From positions 1 to 64,000 of the forward strand of contig JADCHQ010000027.1 of the NCBI GenBank assembly GCA_020248405.1: a DNA stretch of 64,000 nt, in the 5' to 3' direction. The stretch is from Rhodocyclaceae bacterium (GTDB lineage: Bacteria > Pseudomonadota > Gammaproteobacteria > Burkholderiales > Ga0077523). Numbering within the stretch: position 1 is the first letter of the stretch; each line of letters starts with the position of its first letter. Below the pieces are notes generated by a model that was not told where the DNA came from, did not search any database, and saw nothing but the letters and a program-made list of their open reading frames with translations. Made by a program: the position numbers and the translations under genes. Of this stretch, positions 17,036 to 25,645 are shown in pieces.

Positions 17036-17325
17036 CGCTGGCAGGCCTCGGCAGTCGGGTTTTTGTGAGTGCGAAGGCCGGGCCGCCGGCGGGCGCCGGA
17101 CGGGCTGGCCTGGGTGGAAAGAAGGAACCGCCCGGGCGCGTTCCCCATCGCGCCTCTCGCTGCTGATCTGTTGGTCAGCGTCCGCCGCAATGATAGCCCG
17201 AACGCCTCACGTGGGCCACGCGACGGGCGGCGGAGCGCCGCTGGCCCTGCGCGCTGCCCGGCGCGGTCGGTTCAAGGAAGCGCCCCGGGGAGCGTGCCGC
17301 GCTTTCGCCGCCCACTGAAACATCA
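17036..17325. other. Gene-free interval upstream of the efflux operon
   Basis: About 290 bases with no convincing gene on either strand. It should hold the promoter of the adaptor-pump operon. An imperfect inverted repeat CTGATC, four bases, GGTCAG near 17163-17178 shares TTGGTCAG with the palindrome at 7509-7525 and could be a regulator site. I see no clear -35/-10 pair. Confidence 0.3.
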
Positions 17326-17367
17326 CCCGCCCGAGCGGGGTGAACCGGGTGGAAACTCTACGGTTCA
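17326..17367 (-). terminator. Tandem hairpins ending the thioredoxin operon
   Basis: On the minus strand, TGAACCG and CGGTTCA arms (17341-17347 and 17361-17367) overlap the stop codon. A second hairpin CCCGC-TCGG-GCGGG (17326-17339) follows and is succeeded by TGATGTTT. The T-rich run is short, so this is a probable but not textbook rho-independent terminator. Confidence 0.5.
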
Positions 17368-17802
17368 GCGCGGCATGGGGCCGCGACGCGCCACGGGACA
17401 CACGCGGTGCGCCGCAAGCGAGGCCTCGGCCGCCCGGGCCTGCTCCATTTCGCGATGCACGGGCCCCATGTCCAGGCTTGCCGCCCGGCGAAGCAGCGCC
17501 TCCAGCACCACCTCACCGGCGGTGAAGCGCTCGGCATAGAGCCCCACCCCCTCGCGGAACAGCACCAGCCCCGGCGGTTGCTCCACGCCCAGCATGCGCG
17601 CAACCTCCAGGTCCTGCAGCTGGTGCCAGCGCACGCCGTCCACGCGCCCGCGCAGCCGCAATACCGCCTCGAGAAACGAGCGCGAGGTATGGTCGTCTGA
17701 TGCCACCGCGAAGGCCGCCAGGCCGGGCAGCCCCAGCGCCGCCTCGAAGGCGGGGCGGTCGCCCACGGGATGGAGCCCCTCGGCCTCAGGCGGCATCGCC
17801 AT
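17365..17802 (-). CDS. Thioredoxin-like protein without a CXXC motif
   Basis: A 145-residue protein whose start overlaps the end of the thioredoxin gene by 17 bases. The first ~100 residues have a thioredoxin-like strand/helix pattern (AAFAVASDDH, then DLEVARMLGVEQPPGLVLFREG, where the PP corresponds to the cis-Pro region). The redox CXXC is absent and the only cysteine is near the C-terminus (HRVCPVA). It is therefore unlikely to be an oxidoreductase. A substrate-binding or scaffold partner of the thioredoxin is an inference from overlap and fold. Function unknown. Confidence 0.65.
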   Translation of the reverse strand: MAMPPEAEGLHPVGDRPAFEAALGLPGLAAFAVASDDHTSRSFLEAVLRLRGRVDGVRWHQLQDLEVARMLGVEQPPGLVLFREGVGLYAERFTAGEVVLEALLRRAASLDMGPVHREMEQARAAEASLAAHRVCPVARRGPMPR

Positions 17803-18163
17803 CGCCTGCCTGCGCCGCCAGCTCCGCGTGCACCTGCGCCATGTCCAGCGCCTGCACCTCGGCCACCAGCCGGTCGAGCCCGCCGCCCATCATGGCGCCC
17901 GGCTGGGAGAATACGATCACTTGCTCGCGAAACGCCATCAGGGTGGGAATGGCCTGGATGCCGAAGTGCTGCGCGATCTCCGGGTTGTCTTCGGTGTTGA
18001 GCTTGGCGAACACCACGCCCTCGTGCTTCTGCGAAGCGGCCTCGAACACCGGCGCGAAGGCGCGGCACGGACCGCACCAAGGCGCCCAGAAATCCACGAT
18101 GACCATGGGGTTGCCGGTGACGATGGATTCGAAGTTGTCGCGGGTGATTTCCACGGTGGCCAT
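17786..18163 (-). CDS. Thioredoxin-fold protein with WCGPC active site
   Basis: A 125-residue cytoplasmic thioredoxin. The active site VDFWAPWCGPC lies at about residues 22-32, cis-Pro in AIPTLMAF near 72, and the buried Asp is present in the first strand. It is slightly longer than E. coli TrxA (109), with an extra C-terminal helix (QVHAELAAQAGDGDAA). Expected role: dithiol-disulfide exchange with protein substrates. ATG 18163 is chosen because the fold starts there (MATVEITRDNF). It overlaps a CXXC-less relative, so the pair is probably translated together. Confidence 0.9.
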   Translation of the reverse strand: MATVEITRDNFESIVTGNPMVIVDFWAPWCGPCRAFAPVFEAASQKHEGVVFAKLNTEDNPEIAQHFGIQAIPTLMAFREQVIVFSQPGAMMGGGLDRLVAEVQALDMAQVHAELAAQAGDGDAA

Positions 18164-18302
18164 GGACAGCCTCCACAAGGTCGGGGGTCGGCTGCCAGGC
18201 AACGGCAACGCCGCCGCGCCCGCGGTGCCGATCGGGCTCCACAGCATACGATCGCGGGCGGAGCGATTCAAATCCACGCGGATGGAGCTTTGTTTTCGGG
18301 GC

Positions 18303-18606
18303 GGGCCCTCGGGCGAAAGGTGCCGCCGCTCCACGGCCTTCTTCGAGGCGCAGCTCGATCAGATGGTGGCACTCGCCTGCTTCGTGCCCGCCATGGTCTG
18401 CCTGGCCGATGCCATCGGCACCCAGGCCAAGGCCGTCGCAGTGCGCAGGGCTGTCGCTGTCGCGGGCGTCCCTAGCCGAGCTTGTGCGGGGCGAGGCCCG
18501 CAGCGGCCGCGACCCTGCCTTCGGCAGAGGGCGGCTGGGCGCCATCATCCAGGACACCCTGTCGCTGCGGAACTACTTCGCCGTCGCCTCGCTGCTGCTG
18601 TTCTGA
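18303..18606 (+). pseudogene. Decayed mgtE-type magnesium transporter fragment
   Basis: Two stretches in different frames resemble the C-terminal membrane domain of MgtE-type Mg2+ transporters. In the frame of base 18303, FFEAQLDQMVALACFVPA and CLADAIGTQAKAVAVRR match the conserved helix and the GTQ segment. In the frame of base 18409, DPAFGRGRLGAIIQDTLSL and YFAVAS match the last conserved segment, ending at TGA 18604-18606. The ~80 residues normally between them and the whole N-terminal part are missing and a frameshift separates the pieces. The end overlaps the 3' end of the convergent RND gene. It is a remnant, not a working gene. Confidence 0.6.
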
Positions 18607-21600
18607 TCGGGCGTGAAGCGCCCGAAGTGCAACAGCACCGTGGGCAGGATGAGCAGGTTGAGCACCGTAGAGGTGACCAGGCCGCCGAGGATGATGGTGG
18701 CCATGGGGCCCTCGATCTCGCGGCCCGGCTGGCCGGAGCCCAGGGCAAGGGGCAGCAGACCCAGCGAGGTCACCAGCGCCGTCATGAGGATGGAGGGTAG
18801 CCGCTCGGCGGCGCCGCGCACCATGGTCTCCAGGTTCCACGGCAGGCCCTCCCGCGCCACGAGGTGCTGGTAGTGGGACACCAGCATGATGGAATTGCGC
18901 AGAGTGATGCCGAACAGCGTGGCGAAGCCCACCAGAGAGCCCAGCGTCATCCAGCCGCCCGACAGCATCACCGCCACCACCCCGCCCACCAGCGCGAAGG
19001 GCAGGTTGAGGAAGGCGAGCCCGAGATTGCGCAGGTTGTTGAAGGCCAGGTAGAGCAACACGAAGATGCCAAAACCCGCCAGCGCCGAGTGGAACAGCAG
19101 CCGCTCGCGGGCCTTCACCGCCGCTTCGGCTTCGCCGGAGATCACCACGTAGCTGCCCTCTCCGAGGCTCACCTTGGCGAGGGCGGCGCGCACGTCGGCG
19201 GCGAAGTCGTCCAGGTCGCGGCCCTCCTGGTTGGCGGTGATGCTCTGGATGCGCTTGCCGCCCAGGTGAAGGATCTTGTAGCGGCCGGCGGACATGAAAA
19301 CGTCGGCCAGATCGCCCAGCCGCACCACCGCCCCCGAGGGGGTGCGCACGGGCAGTTTCTCCACCTGGTGCGGGGCACGGCGCCACTCGGGGTCGAGCAC
19401 CGTTACCACGTCGATCACCTGCCCGCCCTGGCGGATCTGCCCGCTCACGGCGCCTTCGTAGGCGGCGTGCACCGTTTCGAGCACGTCCAGCGGCGCCAGG
19501 CCAAAGGCGGCCAGCCGGTCCTGGCGCAGCCGCACACTCAGCTGCGGCATGCCGGGCGGCGCCTGCACCTGCACGTCCCGCGCGCCGGGCACGGCGGCCA
19601 CGGCCTCGGCCAACTGGCGGGCATCGGCATCGAGCCGGTCGAGATCGGGGCCATGAAGGTTCACGGCCAGCGCCGCGGGGAAGCCGGCAATGGTCTCTTC
19701 GATGCGCTCGGTGAGGAAGGTGTTGACCGAGAAGGACAACCCCGGGAAGGCGCCGTCCATGCCCGCCAGAATCTCGCGGATGCGGCGCAGGATGCGCGCC
19801 TGGGCGGCGCCGTCCAGGGCGCCCACTTCCACCTCGAATTCGCTGTAGTGGGGGCCGAAGGTGTCGGCGCCGTTCTGCGAGCGACCCACCCATTGCGCCA
19901 CCGACTTCACCCCATCGATGCCCTTGAGCGCCGCCGTGACGCGGTTGCCGATGCGCAGGGTCTCCTGCTCGGAGGTGCCGGGTACGGCGGTCATGTGGAT
20001 CACGTAGTGGCCTTCCTTGAGCGACGGAATGAACTCGCCCGAGAACAGCGGCAGCAAGGCCAGTCCGGCGGCGATGGCCACGCCGGCCGTGCCCAGCACC
20101 CGGCCAGGGCGCTGCTCGATGCGCCGCAGCAGCGCCTCGTAGCCCGGGCGGACGCGGCGCACGAAGGGCGGATCGGCCGCCTGCAGCGAGCCGCGGGCCA
20201 GCAACAGCACGCACAGCGCCGGCGTGAGGGTCATGGCGGTGGCGAGCGACACCAGGATGGCAAGGATATAGGCGAGCCCCAGGGGCGCGAACAGCTTGCC
20301 GCCAATGCCGCCGAAGGTGAGCAGCGGCACGAACACCAGCGCCACGACGAAGGTGGCATAAACCACCGAGCCGCGCACTTCCACGCTGGCCGCCAGCGCC
20401 ACCTCGGCGTCACTGAGCGGATTGCCCGCGGCGCGGTTCTCGCGCAGCCGGCGGAAGATGTTCTCGGTGTCGATGATGGCGTCGTCCACCACCTCGCCCA
20501 GGGCGATGGCCAGGCCGCCCAGCACCATGATGTTGAGCGGTTCGCCCAGGGCGCCCAGCACCAGCACCGCGCCCAGCAGCGACACCGGGATGGCCGTGGT
20601 GCAGATCAGGGCGGTGCGCGCGTTATAGAGGAACAGGAACAGCACCAGCACCACCAGCGAGGAGCCCACCAGCACGTCGAAGCGGATGTTGCCCACGGCG
20701 GTTTCGATGAAGTTGGCGGGCCGGAACAGCGCGTCGTGCAGCGTTGTCTGCTCGCGGGCCAACAACGGGCGCAGCTCGTCCAGGGCGGCCTCCAGGGCAC
20801 GCGACACCGCCAGGGTGTTGGAGCCCAGCTGGCCCTGCACCATCAGGAACACGCCCTCACGCCCATCGATGGCGGCCGCGCTGATGGGCGGGGCAGCCCC
20901 TTCCACCACCGTGGCCACGTCGCCCAGCCGCACCCGCTGGCCGGCGGATTCGCGCACCACCACCCCGCCCAGTTCACCCACGTCGGCGGGCTGGCCTTCG
21001 GTGAGGATGCCGATGCGCTGGTTGGCGCCCGGCAGGTGGCCCGCCGAGAGCACGCCCGTGGCACGTCGCGCCGCTGCCACCACGTCTTCCAGGGCGAGCC
21101 CGTGGCGCTCCAGGCGCCGTGGGTCCACGCGCACCTGCCACTGGCGCACCGCGCCGCCGAACACGTTCACTTCGGCCACGCCCTCCACGGCCATGAGGTG
21201 CGGGCGCACCACCCAGTCGGCCAGGCTGCGCAGGTCGGCCAGGCTGCGCGAAGTTGAAGTGAGGCCGATGCCCAGCACGGTGCTGGCCGAAGAGGTAAGC
21301 GGCGTGAGTTGCGGCTGACCCACACCCGCGGGCACCCGCGCCGCGGCGGCGCTCACCCGCTCAGCCACCAGCTGGCGATTGAGGTGGATGTCAGAACCGT
21401 CCTCGAACAGCACGGTCACCACCGACAACCCGGGAATGGACTGGGCGCGGATGGACTCCACCCCGGTGACCCCCAGCAGCGCCTGTTCCAGGGGCGCGGT
21501 GACGAGGGTCTCCACCAGTTCGGCCGACAGGCCGGCCGCCTCGGCCTGGATCACCACCTGGGTGGGCGAGAACTCCGGAAACACGTCCATGCGGGCGCGC

Positions 21601-21695
21601 TGAAGCTCGAAGATGCCCGCCGCCACGAGCATCAGCGCCAGCGCCACCACCACGCCGGGGAAGCGGATCGAGAAGCGGACGATGGCGGAGATCAA
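18573..21695 (-). CDS. RND efflux pump, CzcA/CusA-like (HME) family
   Basis: A 1040-residue inner-membrane pump. The opening VRFSIRFPGVVVALALML and FPEFSPTQVVIQAEAAGLS are typical of the heavy-metal-efflux branch, as is the TM4 motif LGEVVDDAIIDTENIFRRL with acidic residues used for proton relay. Length is as expected for the family. The periplasmic region lacks an obvious Met cluster, so copper or silver specificity of the CusA kind is not supported. Zinc/cobalt/cadmium or organic substrates remain open. ATG 21695 overlaps the TGA of the adaptor gene (ATGA), giving the order channel-adaptor-pump. The gene's end overlaps the mgtE remnant. Confidence 0.9.
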   Translation of the reverse strand: MISAIVRFSIRFPGVVVALALMLVAAGIFELQRARMDVFPEFSPTQVVIQAEAAGLSAELVETLVTAPLEQALLGVTGVESIRAQSIPGLSVVTVLFEDGSDIHLNRQLVAERVSAAAARVPAGVGQPQLTPLTSSASTVLGIGLTSTSRSLADLRSLADWVVRPHLMAVEGVAEVNVFGGAVRQWQVRVDPRRLERHGLALEDVVAAARRATGVLSAGHLPGANQRIGILTEGQPADVGELGGVVVRESAGQRVRLGDVATVVEGAAPPISAAAIDGREGVFLMVQGQLGSNTLAVSRALEAALDELRPLLAREQTTLHDALFRPANFIETAVGNIRFDVLVGSSLVVLVLFLFLYNARTALICTTAIPVSLLGAVLVLGALGEPLNIMVLGGLAIALGEVVDDAIIDTENIFRRLRENRAAGNPLSDAEVALAASVEVRGSVVYATFVVALVFVPLLTFGGIGGKLFAPLGLAYILAILVSLATAMTLTPALCVLLLARGSLQAADPPFVRRVRPGYEALLRRIEQRPGRVLGTAGVAIAAGLALLPLFSGEFIPSLKEGHYVIHMTAVPGTSEQETLRIGNRVTAALKGIDGVKSVAQWVGRSQNGADTFGPHYSEFEVEVGALDGAAQARILRRIREILAGMDGAFPGLSFSVNTFLTERIEETIAGFPAALAVNLHGPDLDRLDADARQLAEAVAAVPGARDVQVQAPPGMPQLSVRLRQDRLAAFGLAPLDVLETVHAAYEGAVSGQIRQGGQVIDVVTVLDPEWRRAPHQVEKLPVRTPSGAVVRLGDLADVFMSAGRYKILHLGGKRIQSITANQEGRDLDDFAADVRAALAKVSLGEGSYVVISGEAEAAVKARERLLFHSALAGFGIFVLLYLAFNNLRNLGLAFLNLPFALVGGVVAVMLSGGWMTLGSLVGFATLFGITLRNSIMLVSHYQHLVAREGLPWNLETMVRGAAERLPSILMTALVTSLGLLPLALGSGQPGREIEGPMATIILGGLVTSTVLNLLILPTVLLHFGRFTPDQNSSSEATAK

Positions 21696-22768
21696 TCTTC
21701 GTTCTCGTTGCGGATCTGGTACTCGAGCTCCTCCGACAGGAGCAGTTGCGCGCCCGTGACCACTGCCTGTTGCCCGACCTCCAGGCCGCCGGTGGCGAAC
21801 CAGCCCCCGGGCGCCGCCTCGCCGAGGGTCACGGGCAGCCGCTCGAATTCATCGGCCTCCGCGGCGGCCACGTACACCCAGGAACGGCCGGCGTGCCAGA
21901 CCACCGCCGTGGCCGGCACCACCACCCCTTGGCGCGGCGCGCCGCCGGTGGACACGTGACCCACCACCCGCATGCCGGCCCGCAGCCCGGCTGCGCCGGT
22001 GCGAAACCAATAGGACGCCCCGGCCAGGGCGCCGGCGGCGGCAGGCGCGGCGGACAGCAGGCGGGCCGGGCGGCGCGCTCCGCCCCCAGCGGGCTCCACG
22101 GACACGGGCCGGCGCGCCACCGCCGGTTCCAGCTCGGCGGGCACGGCCAGGGTCACCAACACCTCGCGGCCGTCGAGCAGCGCCGCCAGCGCCGCGCTGG
22201 CGGGGTTGATGGCCATTTCCGCCAGCACCGGCCCGAACTCCGCCCGCAGGCTGTCGGCCTGGGCTCGCAGCACAGCCTCGGCGCCGGCCAGTTGCTCGCG
22301 CGCTATCCGCGCCTGGGCCTCGGCGGCCTGGACGGTGCGCTCCGCCACATTGCGGTCATCGCGAAACAGCGCCAGGGCGCGCTGGTAGTCCGCCTCGGCG
22401 GCAGCCAGCGCGGGCTTCAGGGCGCGCACCTGGGCGGCCTGGGCAAGGTAGCGGCCGCGCGCCTCCACCAGCGGGCGAGGGTCGGCCACCGTGCCCTGCA
22501 CTGGTGCAGAGGGCTCGGCCCGGGCTGACGCCAGCGGCGCCGTGGCAATGCCGGCCATGCGCCGCTCGGCCTCGGGCAACCGCAGGCGGCGCGGGCCAAT
22601 CTTTTCGTCGGCCACGGTGCCGCTGCCGATGGTCTCGTCGGCGCGCCGCGCGAGCCCGCGGTATTCGTCACGTCCAAGCCACACCACGGCGGCCACCAGC
22701 GCCACCACCAGCAGGCCGGACAGCGCCGTCCAGGCAATGCCTCGGCGAGAGCGCAAGGAATCAGTCAT
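21692..22768 (-). CDS. RND efflux adaptor, CzcB/CusB-like
   Basis: A 358-residue membrane-fusion protein with one N-terminal membrane anchor (WTALSGLLVVALVAAVVWL, about 13-31) and no lipobox. The coiled-coil hairpin (about 115-175, rich in Ala, Arg and Glu) and the later barrel with GASYWFRTGAAGLRAGMRV and VVVPATAVVW are adaptor features. It lacks the His-rich N-terminal extension of CzcB. It overlaps the channel gene by eight bases upstream and the pump gene by four bases downstream. Expected to bridge the pump and outer-membrane channel in the periplasm. Confidence 0.85.
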   Translation of the reverse strand: MTDSLRSRRGIAWTALSGLLVVALVAAVVWLGRDEYRGLARRADETIGSGTVADEKIGPRRLRLPEAERRMAGIATAPLASARAEPSAPVQGTVADPRPLVEARGRYLAQAAQVRALKPALAAAEADYQRALALFRDDRNVAERTVQAAEAQARIAREQLAGAEAVLRAQADSLRAEFGPVLAEMAINPASAALAALLDGREVLVTLAVPAELEPAVARRPVSVEPAGGGARRPARLLSAAPAAAGALAGASYWFRTGAAGLRAGMRVVGHVSTGGAPRQGVVVPATAVVWHAGRSWVYVAAAEADEFERLPVTLGEAAPGGWFATGGLEVGQQAVVTGAQLLLSEELEYQIRNENED

Positions 22769-24218
22769 TGTCGAGCAGGGCAGGGTTCAGGGCGGGATCG
22801 GCGGCCGGGGGCACGCCGGGCTGGGCGGGCGCCGCGGCCGCAAGGTCGGGATTGTCGAGCGGCCGCTGCAGCGCGTCTTCCAGGGCCGACAGGCCCTGCT
22901 GGGTCTCCAGCATGGCCACCACCGCGCCGCGCTCGGCCACCAAGGCGTCCAGTTGCGACTGCTCCAGCTCCATGCGGTCGGCATGGCCACGCTCGAACTG
23001 TCGCGCCACGTGGGCGTGGCGAGCGCGCGCCGTGTGAATCTGGAGGCGCGCCGCGCCCAGGGTTTCCCAGGCGCCGCGGTAGCGCGCCGACGCCCCGGCG
23101 GCCTCGGAAATCACCGCTGCCTGCAGCGCCAGGAAAGCGCGCTGCTCGGCCTCGCGCCGCGCCTCGGCCTCGCGCACCAGGGCGCGGGTGCGCGCCTGCG
23201 CCGGCACGAGGCCCAGCGCGGCCAGGGACCAGATGGCCTCGTCGGCGTCCCAGAAGTAGCCCGGCACCAGCGTGATGTCCGGATACTGGCGCGCCACCTC
23301 GAGCTTCAGCGCCGCCTCGGCCACGGCGTAGTCGGCGAGCTTGCGGCGCAGGTCGATGCGGTTGAGCAGCGCCGCGCGGCGCAATGCATCGTCGGCCGGC
23401 GGCGCCACGGGGGCTTCGAGGGCCGAGAAGTCCAGCCGCTCGCGCCGCAGCGCATCCAGCGGCACCCCGGCGGCCTCGGCCACGCCCGCCAGGGCCTGCT
23501 CGCGCCGCAATCGCGCCCGGGCGAGCGCCACTTCACCCTCGGCGCTGCGAGCCCGCGCGGCAGCGGTGTCCGCCGGCGCGGACCACCCCGCCTGCTCGCG
23601 GCGCTCGGCCAGCGCCACCAGGCTCTCGCGCGAGCGCTGCTCGGCGGCGAGGGCCTGGACCGTGCGCTCGGCCACGTAGAACTCCACGAAATGGCGGCGC
23701 AGCCGGCTGCGCACCCGCCAGGCGGCAGCGGCCACTTCGAGTTCGGCGGCCTCCTGCTGGCGTTCGAGCTGCGCGGTGCGGGCAGCGCGCTTGTTGCCCA
23801 GGTCCACGGGCAGCCCCACCAGCACACCCAGGCCCCAGGGCTTCTCGCCCGCGGAGGCCTTGCCGTTGTACTCGGGCCGCGCTGTCAGGGTATAGGGCTG
23901 GCGGGTGCGGGACGTGGCGGTCTCGGCCACGGCCACCGCGAGCCGCGCCTGGGCCAGGGCGACTTCGGGGTGCCAGTACACCGAGGCGAGCGACAGGGCG
24001 GCCAGATCCCACTGGGCGGGCGGCCAGGGCTGCACGGCACTGCCCTGGGCGGCGAGGTAGTCGCGCAGACCCGGGTCGCCCAGGGTGCGGGCGGCGTAGG
24101 CTTGGGCGGCGGGGCCAGGCTCCAGGGGTCGGGGCTGGTACTGCAGGGGCGTGCAGCCGGCCAGCAGCCACAGCGCCGCCCCCCATGCGAACCCCCGGCG
24201 CGGTGCGTGCGGCGCCAT
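22761..24218 (-). CDS. Outer-membrane efflux channel lipoprotein, TolC/CzcC-like
   Basis: A 485-residue outer-membrane factor. A signal peptide ends with the lipobox LLAGC (Cys22). Two similar halves rich in Ala, Arg, Glu and Leu form the long periplasmic helices (for example RHFVEFYVAERTVQALAAEQ and EQSQLDALVAERGAVVAML). The tail is Pro/Ala-rich. Belongs to the TolC/OEP family. First of three overlapping genes that together encode a complete tripartite efflux system. It starts five bases after the stop of the NADH dehydrogenase gene. Confidence 0.85.
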   Translation of the reverse strand: MAPHAPRRGFAWGAALWLLAGCTPLQYQPRPLEPGPAAQAYAARTLGDPGLRDYLAAQGSAVQPWPPAQWDLAALSLASVYWHPEVALAQARLAVAVAETATSRTRQPYTLTARPEYNGKASAGEKPWGLGVLVGLPVDLGNKRAARTAQLERQQEAAELEVAAAAWRVRSRLRRHFVEFYVAERTVQALAAEQRSRESLVALAERREQAGWSAPADTAAARARSAEGEVALARARLRREQALAGVAEAAGVPLDALRRERLDFSALEAPVAPPADDALRRAALLNRIDLRRKLADYAVAEAALKLEVARQYPDITLVPGYFWDADEAIWSLAALGLVPAQARTRALVREAEARREAEQRAFLALQAAVISEAAGASARYRGAWETLGAARLQIHTARARHAHVARQFERGHADRMELEQSQLDALVAERGAVVAMLETQQGLSALEDALQRPLDNPDLAAAAPAQPGVPPAADPALNPALLDND

Positions 24219-24223
24219 GACCC

Positions 24224-25558
24224 TCAGTGCAGCTTGACGTGCGGCTCGGTGCGCCGCGAGATGGTGCGCGCCACCGTGTCCAGCGCCACCTTGACGAAGC
24301 CGTGCAGCGCCAGCTCGTGCAGCTTGTAGAGCGACTTGTACATCAGGCCGGCGAACATGCCCTCGATCATGAGCGAGCCGCGGCTGATGCTACCCATCAG
24401 GCTGCCCACGGTGCTGTAGGCGCCCAGGGACACCAGCGAGCCGAAGTCGCGATAGCGCCACGGGGGCACGGGCTCGCCGCGCAGATGACGGGGAAGCCAC
24501 TTCACCAGGTGCGAGGCCTGCTGATGAGCCGACTGGGCGCGCGGCGGCACCCAGGCGTTCTTCTCCGGCCAGGGACAGGCGGCGCAGTCGCCCAGGGCGA
24601 AGATGCGCGCATCGCCCGGCACCTGCAGGTTGGGGTTCACCAGCAACTGGTTGAGGCGGTTGGTCTCGAGGCCGTCGAGCCCGGCGAGGAATTCGGGTGC
24701 CTTGATGCCGGCAGCCCACACCACCAGCTCGGCACGCACTTCGCGGCCGGAGGCGGTGCGAAGCCCGGCGGCGCTGACCTCGGTCACGCGCTCGCCCGTG
24801 AGAACCTGCACGTTGAGGCGGCGCAACAGCCCCTCGGTAGCCGCGGACAACCGCTCAGGCAGCGCCGGCAGGATGCGCGGCGCGGCCTCCACCAGGGTGA
24901 TCTTCAGGTCGCGCTCGGGGACGATGCGGTCGAGTCCGAAGGCCACCAGTTCGCGCGTGGTGTTGTGCAGTTCGGCCGACAGTTCCACTCCGGTGGCACC
25001 GGCGCCGATGATGGCCACGTGCAGTTGCTCCGGGGCTAGCGCGGCATCCTGGGCATTGGCGCGCAGGCAGGCGTTGAGCAACCGGGTGCGAAAGCGTTCG
25101 GCCTGCTCCGGCGTATCGAGGGCAATGGCGTGCTGGGCTGCTCCGGGCGTGCCGAAGTCGTTGGTGTGGCTGCCCACGGCGATCACTAGGGTGTCGTAGC
25201 CGATGGCGCGGCGCGGCAGCACCTGGGCGCCGGATTCCGTGTCGAGCAAAGGCGCGAGCCATACGCGCCGGGCTGCGCGGTCGAGGCCCTCCATGCGGCC
25301 GAGCTGGAACTCGAAACCGTGCCAGCGCGCCTGGGCTAGGTAGTCGAGGGCGTGGTCGTTCAGGTCCATGCTGCCCGCGGCCACCTGGTGCAACAGCGGC
25401 TTCCACAGGTGGGTGCGGGCGCGGTCGATGAGGGTGATGCGGGCCAAGCCGCGCCGCCCGAGCTTGTCGCCCAGGCGGGTGGCCAGCTCGAGCCCGCCGG
25501 CACCGCCGCCGGCGATGAGAATGCGATGCGGCCCGGTCGCCCCGGATTCGGCCATCAT
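24224..25558 (-). CDS. ndh: NADH dehydrogenase type 2 (FAD)
   Basis: A 444-residue flavoprotein of the NDH-2 family, which passes electrons from NADH to quinone without pumping protons. The FAD-binding GGGAGGLELATRLG is near residues 17-30, the NAD-binding GAGATGVELSAEL near 190 and the second FAD motif FALGDCAACPWP near 320. The C-terminal amphipathic region (LYKLHELALHGFVKVALDT) should attach it to the inner face of the membrane. It precedes the efflux operon by only five bases, an unusual pairing that suggests co-transcription. Assignment to NDH-2 is firm; the link to efflux is inference. Confidence 0.9.
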   Translation of the reverse strand: MMAESGATGPHRILIAGGGAGGLELATRLGDKLGRRGLARITLIDRARTHLWKPLLHQVAAGSMDLNDHALDYLAQARWHGFEFQLGRMEGLDRAARRVWLAPLLDTESGAQVLPRRAIGYDTLVIAVGSHTNDFGTPGAAQHAIALDTPEQAERFRTRLLNACLRANAQDAALAPEQLHVAIIGAGATGVELSAELHNTTRELVAFGLDRIVPERDLKITLVEAAPRILPALPERLSAATEGLLRRLNVQVLTGERVTEVSAAGLRTASGREVRAELVVWAAGIKAPEFLAGLDGLETNRLNQLLVNPNLQVPGDARIFALGDCAACPWPEKNAWVPPRAQSAHQQASHLVKWLPRHLRGEPVPPWRYRDFGSLVSLGAYSTVGSLMGSISRGSLMIEGMFAGLMYKSLYKLHELALHGFVKVALDTVARTISRRTEPHVKLH

Positions 25559-25616
25559 TGCTGCGTGTTTGCCTTCACGGGCCCGAGCATAGTGGAGAGC
25601 GCCGCCACGACGGAAG

Positions 25617-25642
25617 GCGCGCCGCCCCCCGTGGCGGCGCGC
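25617..25642 (-). terminator. Strong hairpin after leuA
   Basis: A perfect 10-bp stem (arms GCGCGCCGCC and GGCGGCGCGC on the minus strand, 6-base loop) begins three bases after the leuA stop. The following CTTCC lacks a long T run, so efficiency is uncertain. A TATGCT-like -10 at 25586-25591 could start the ndh-efflux transcript. Confidence 0.55.
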
Positions 25643-25645
25643 GCC

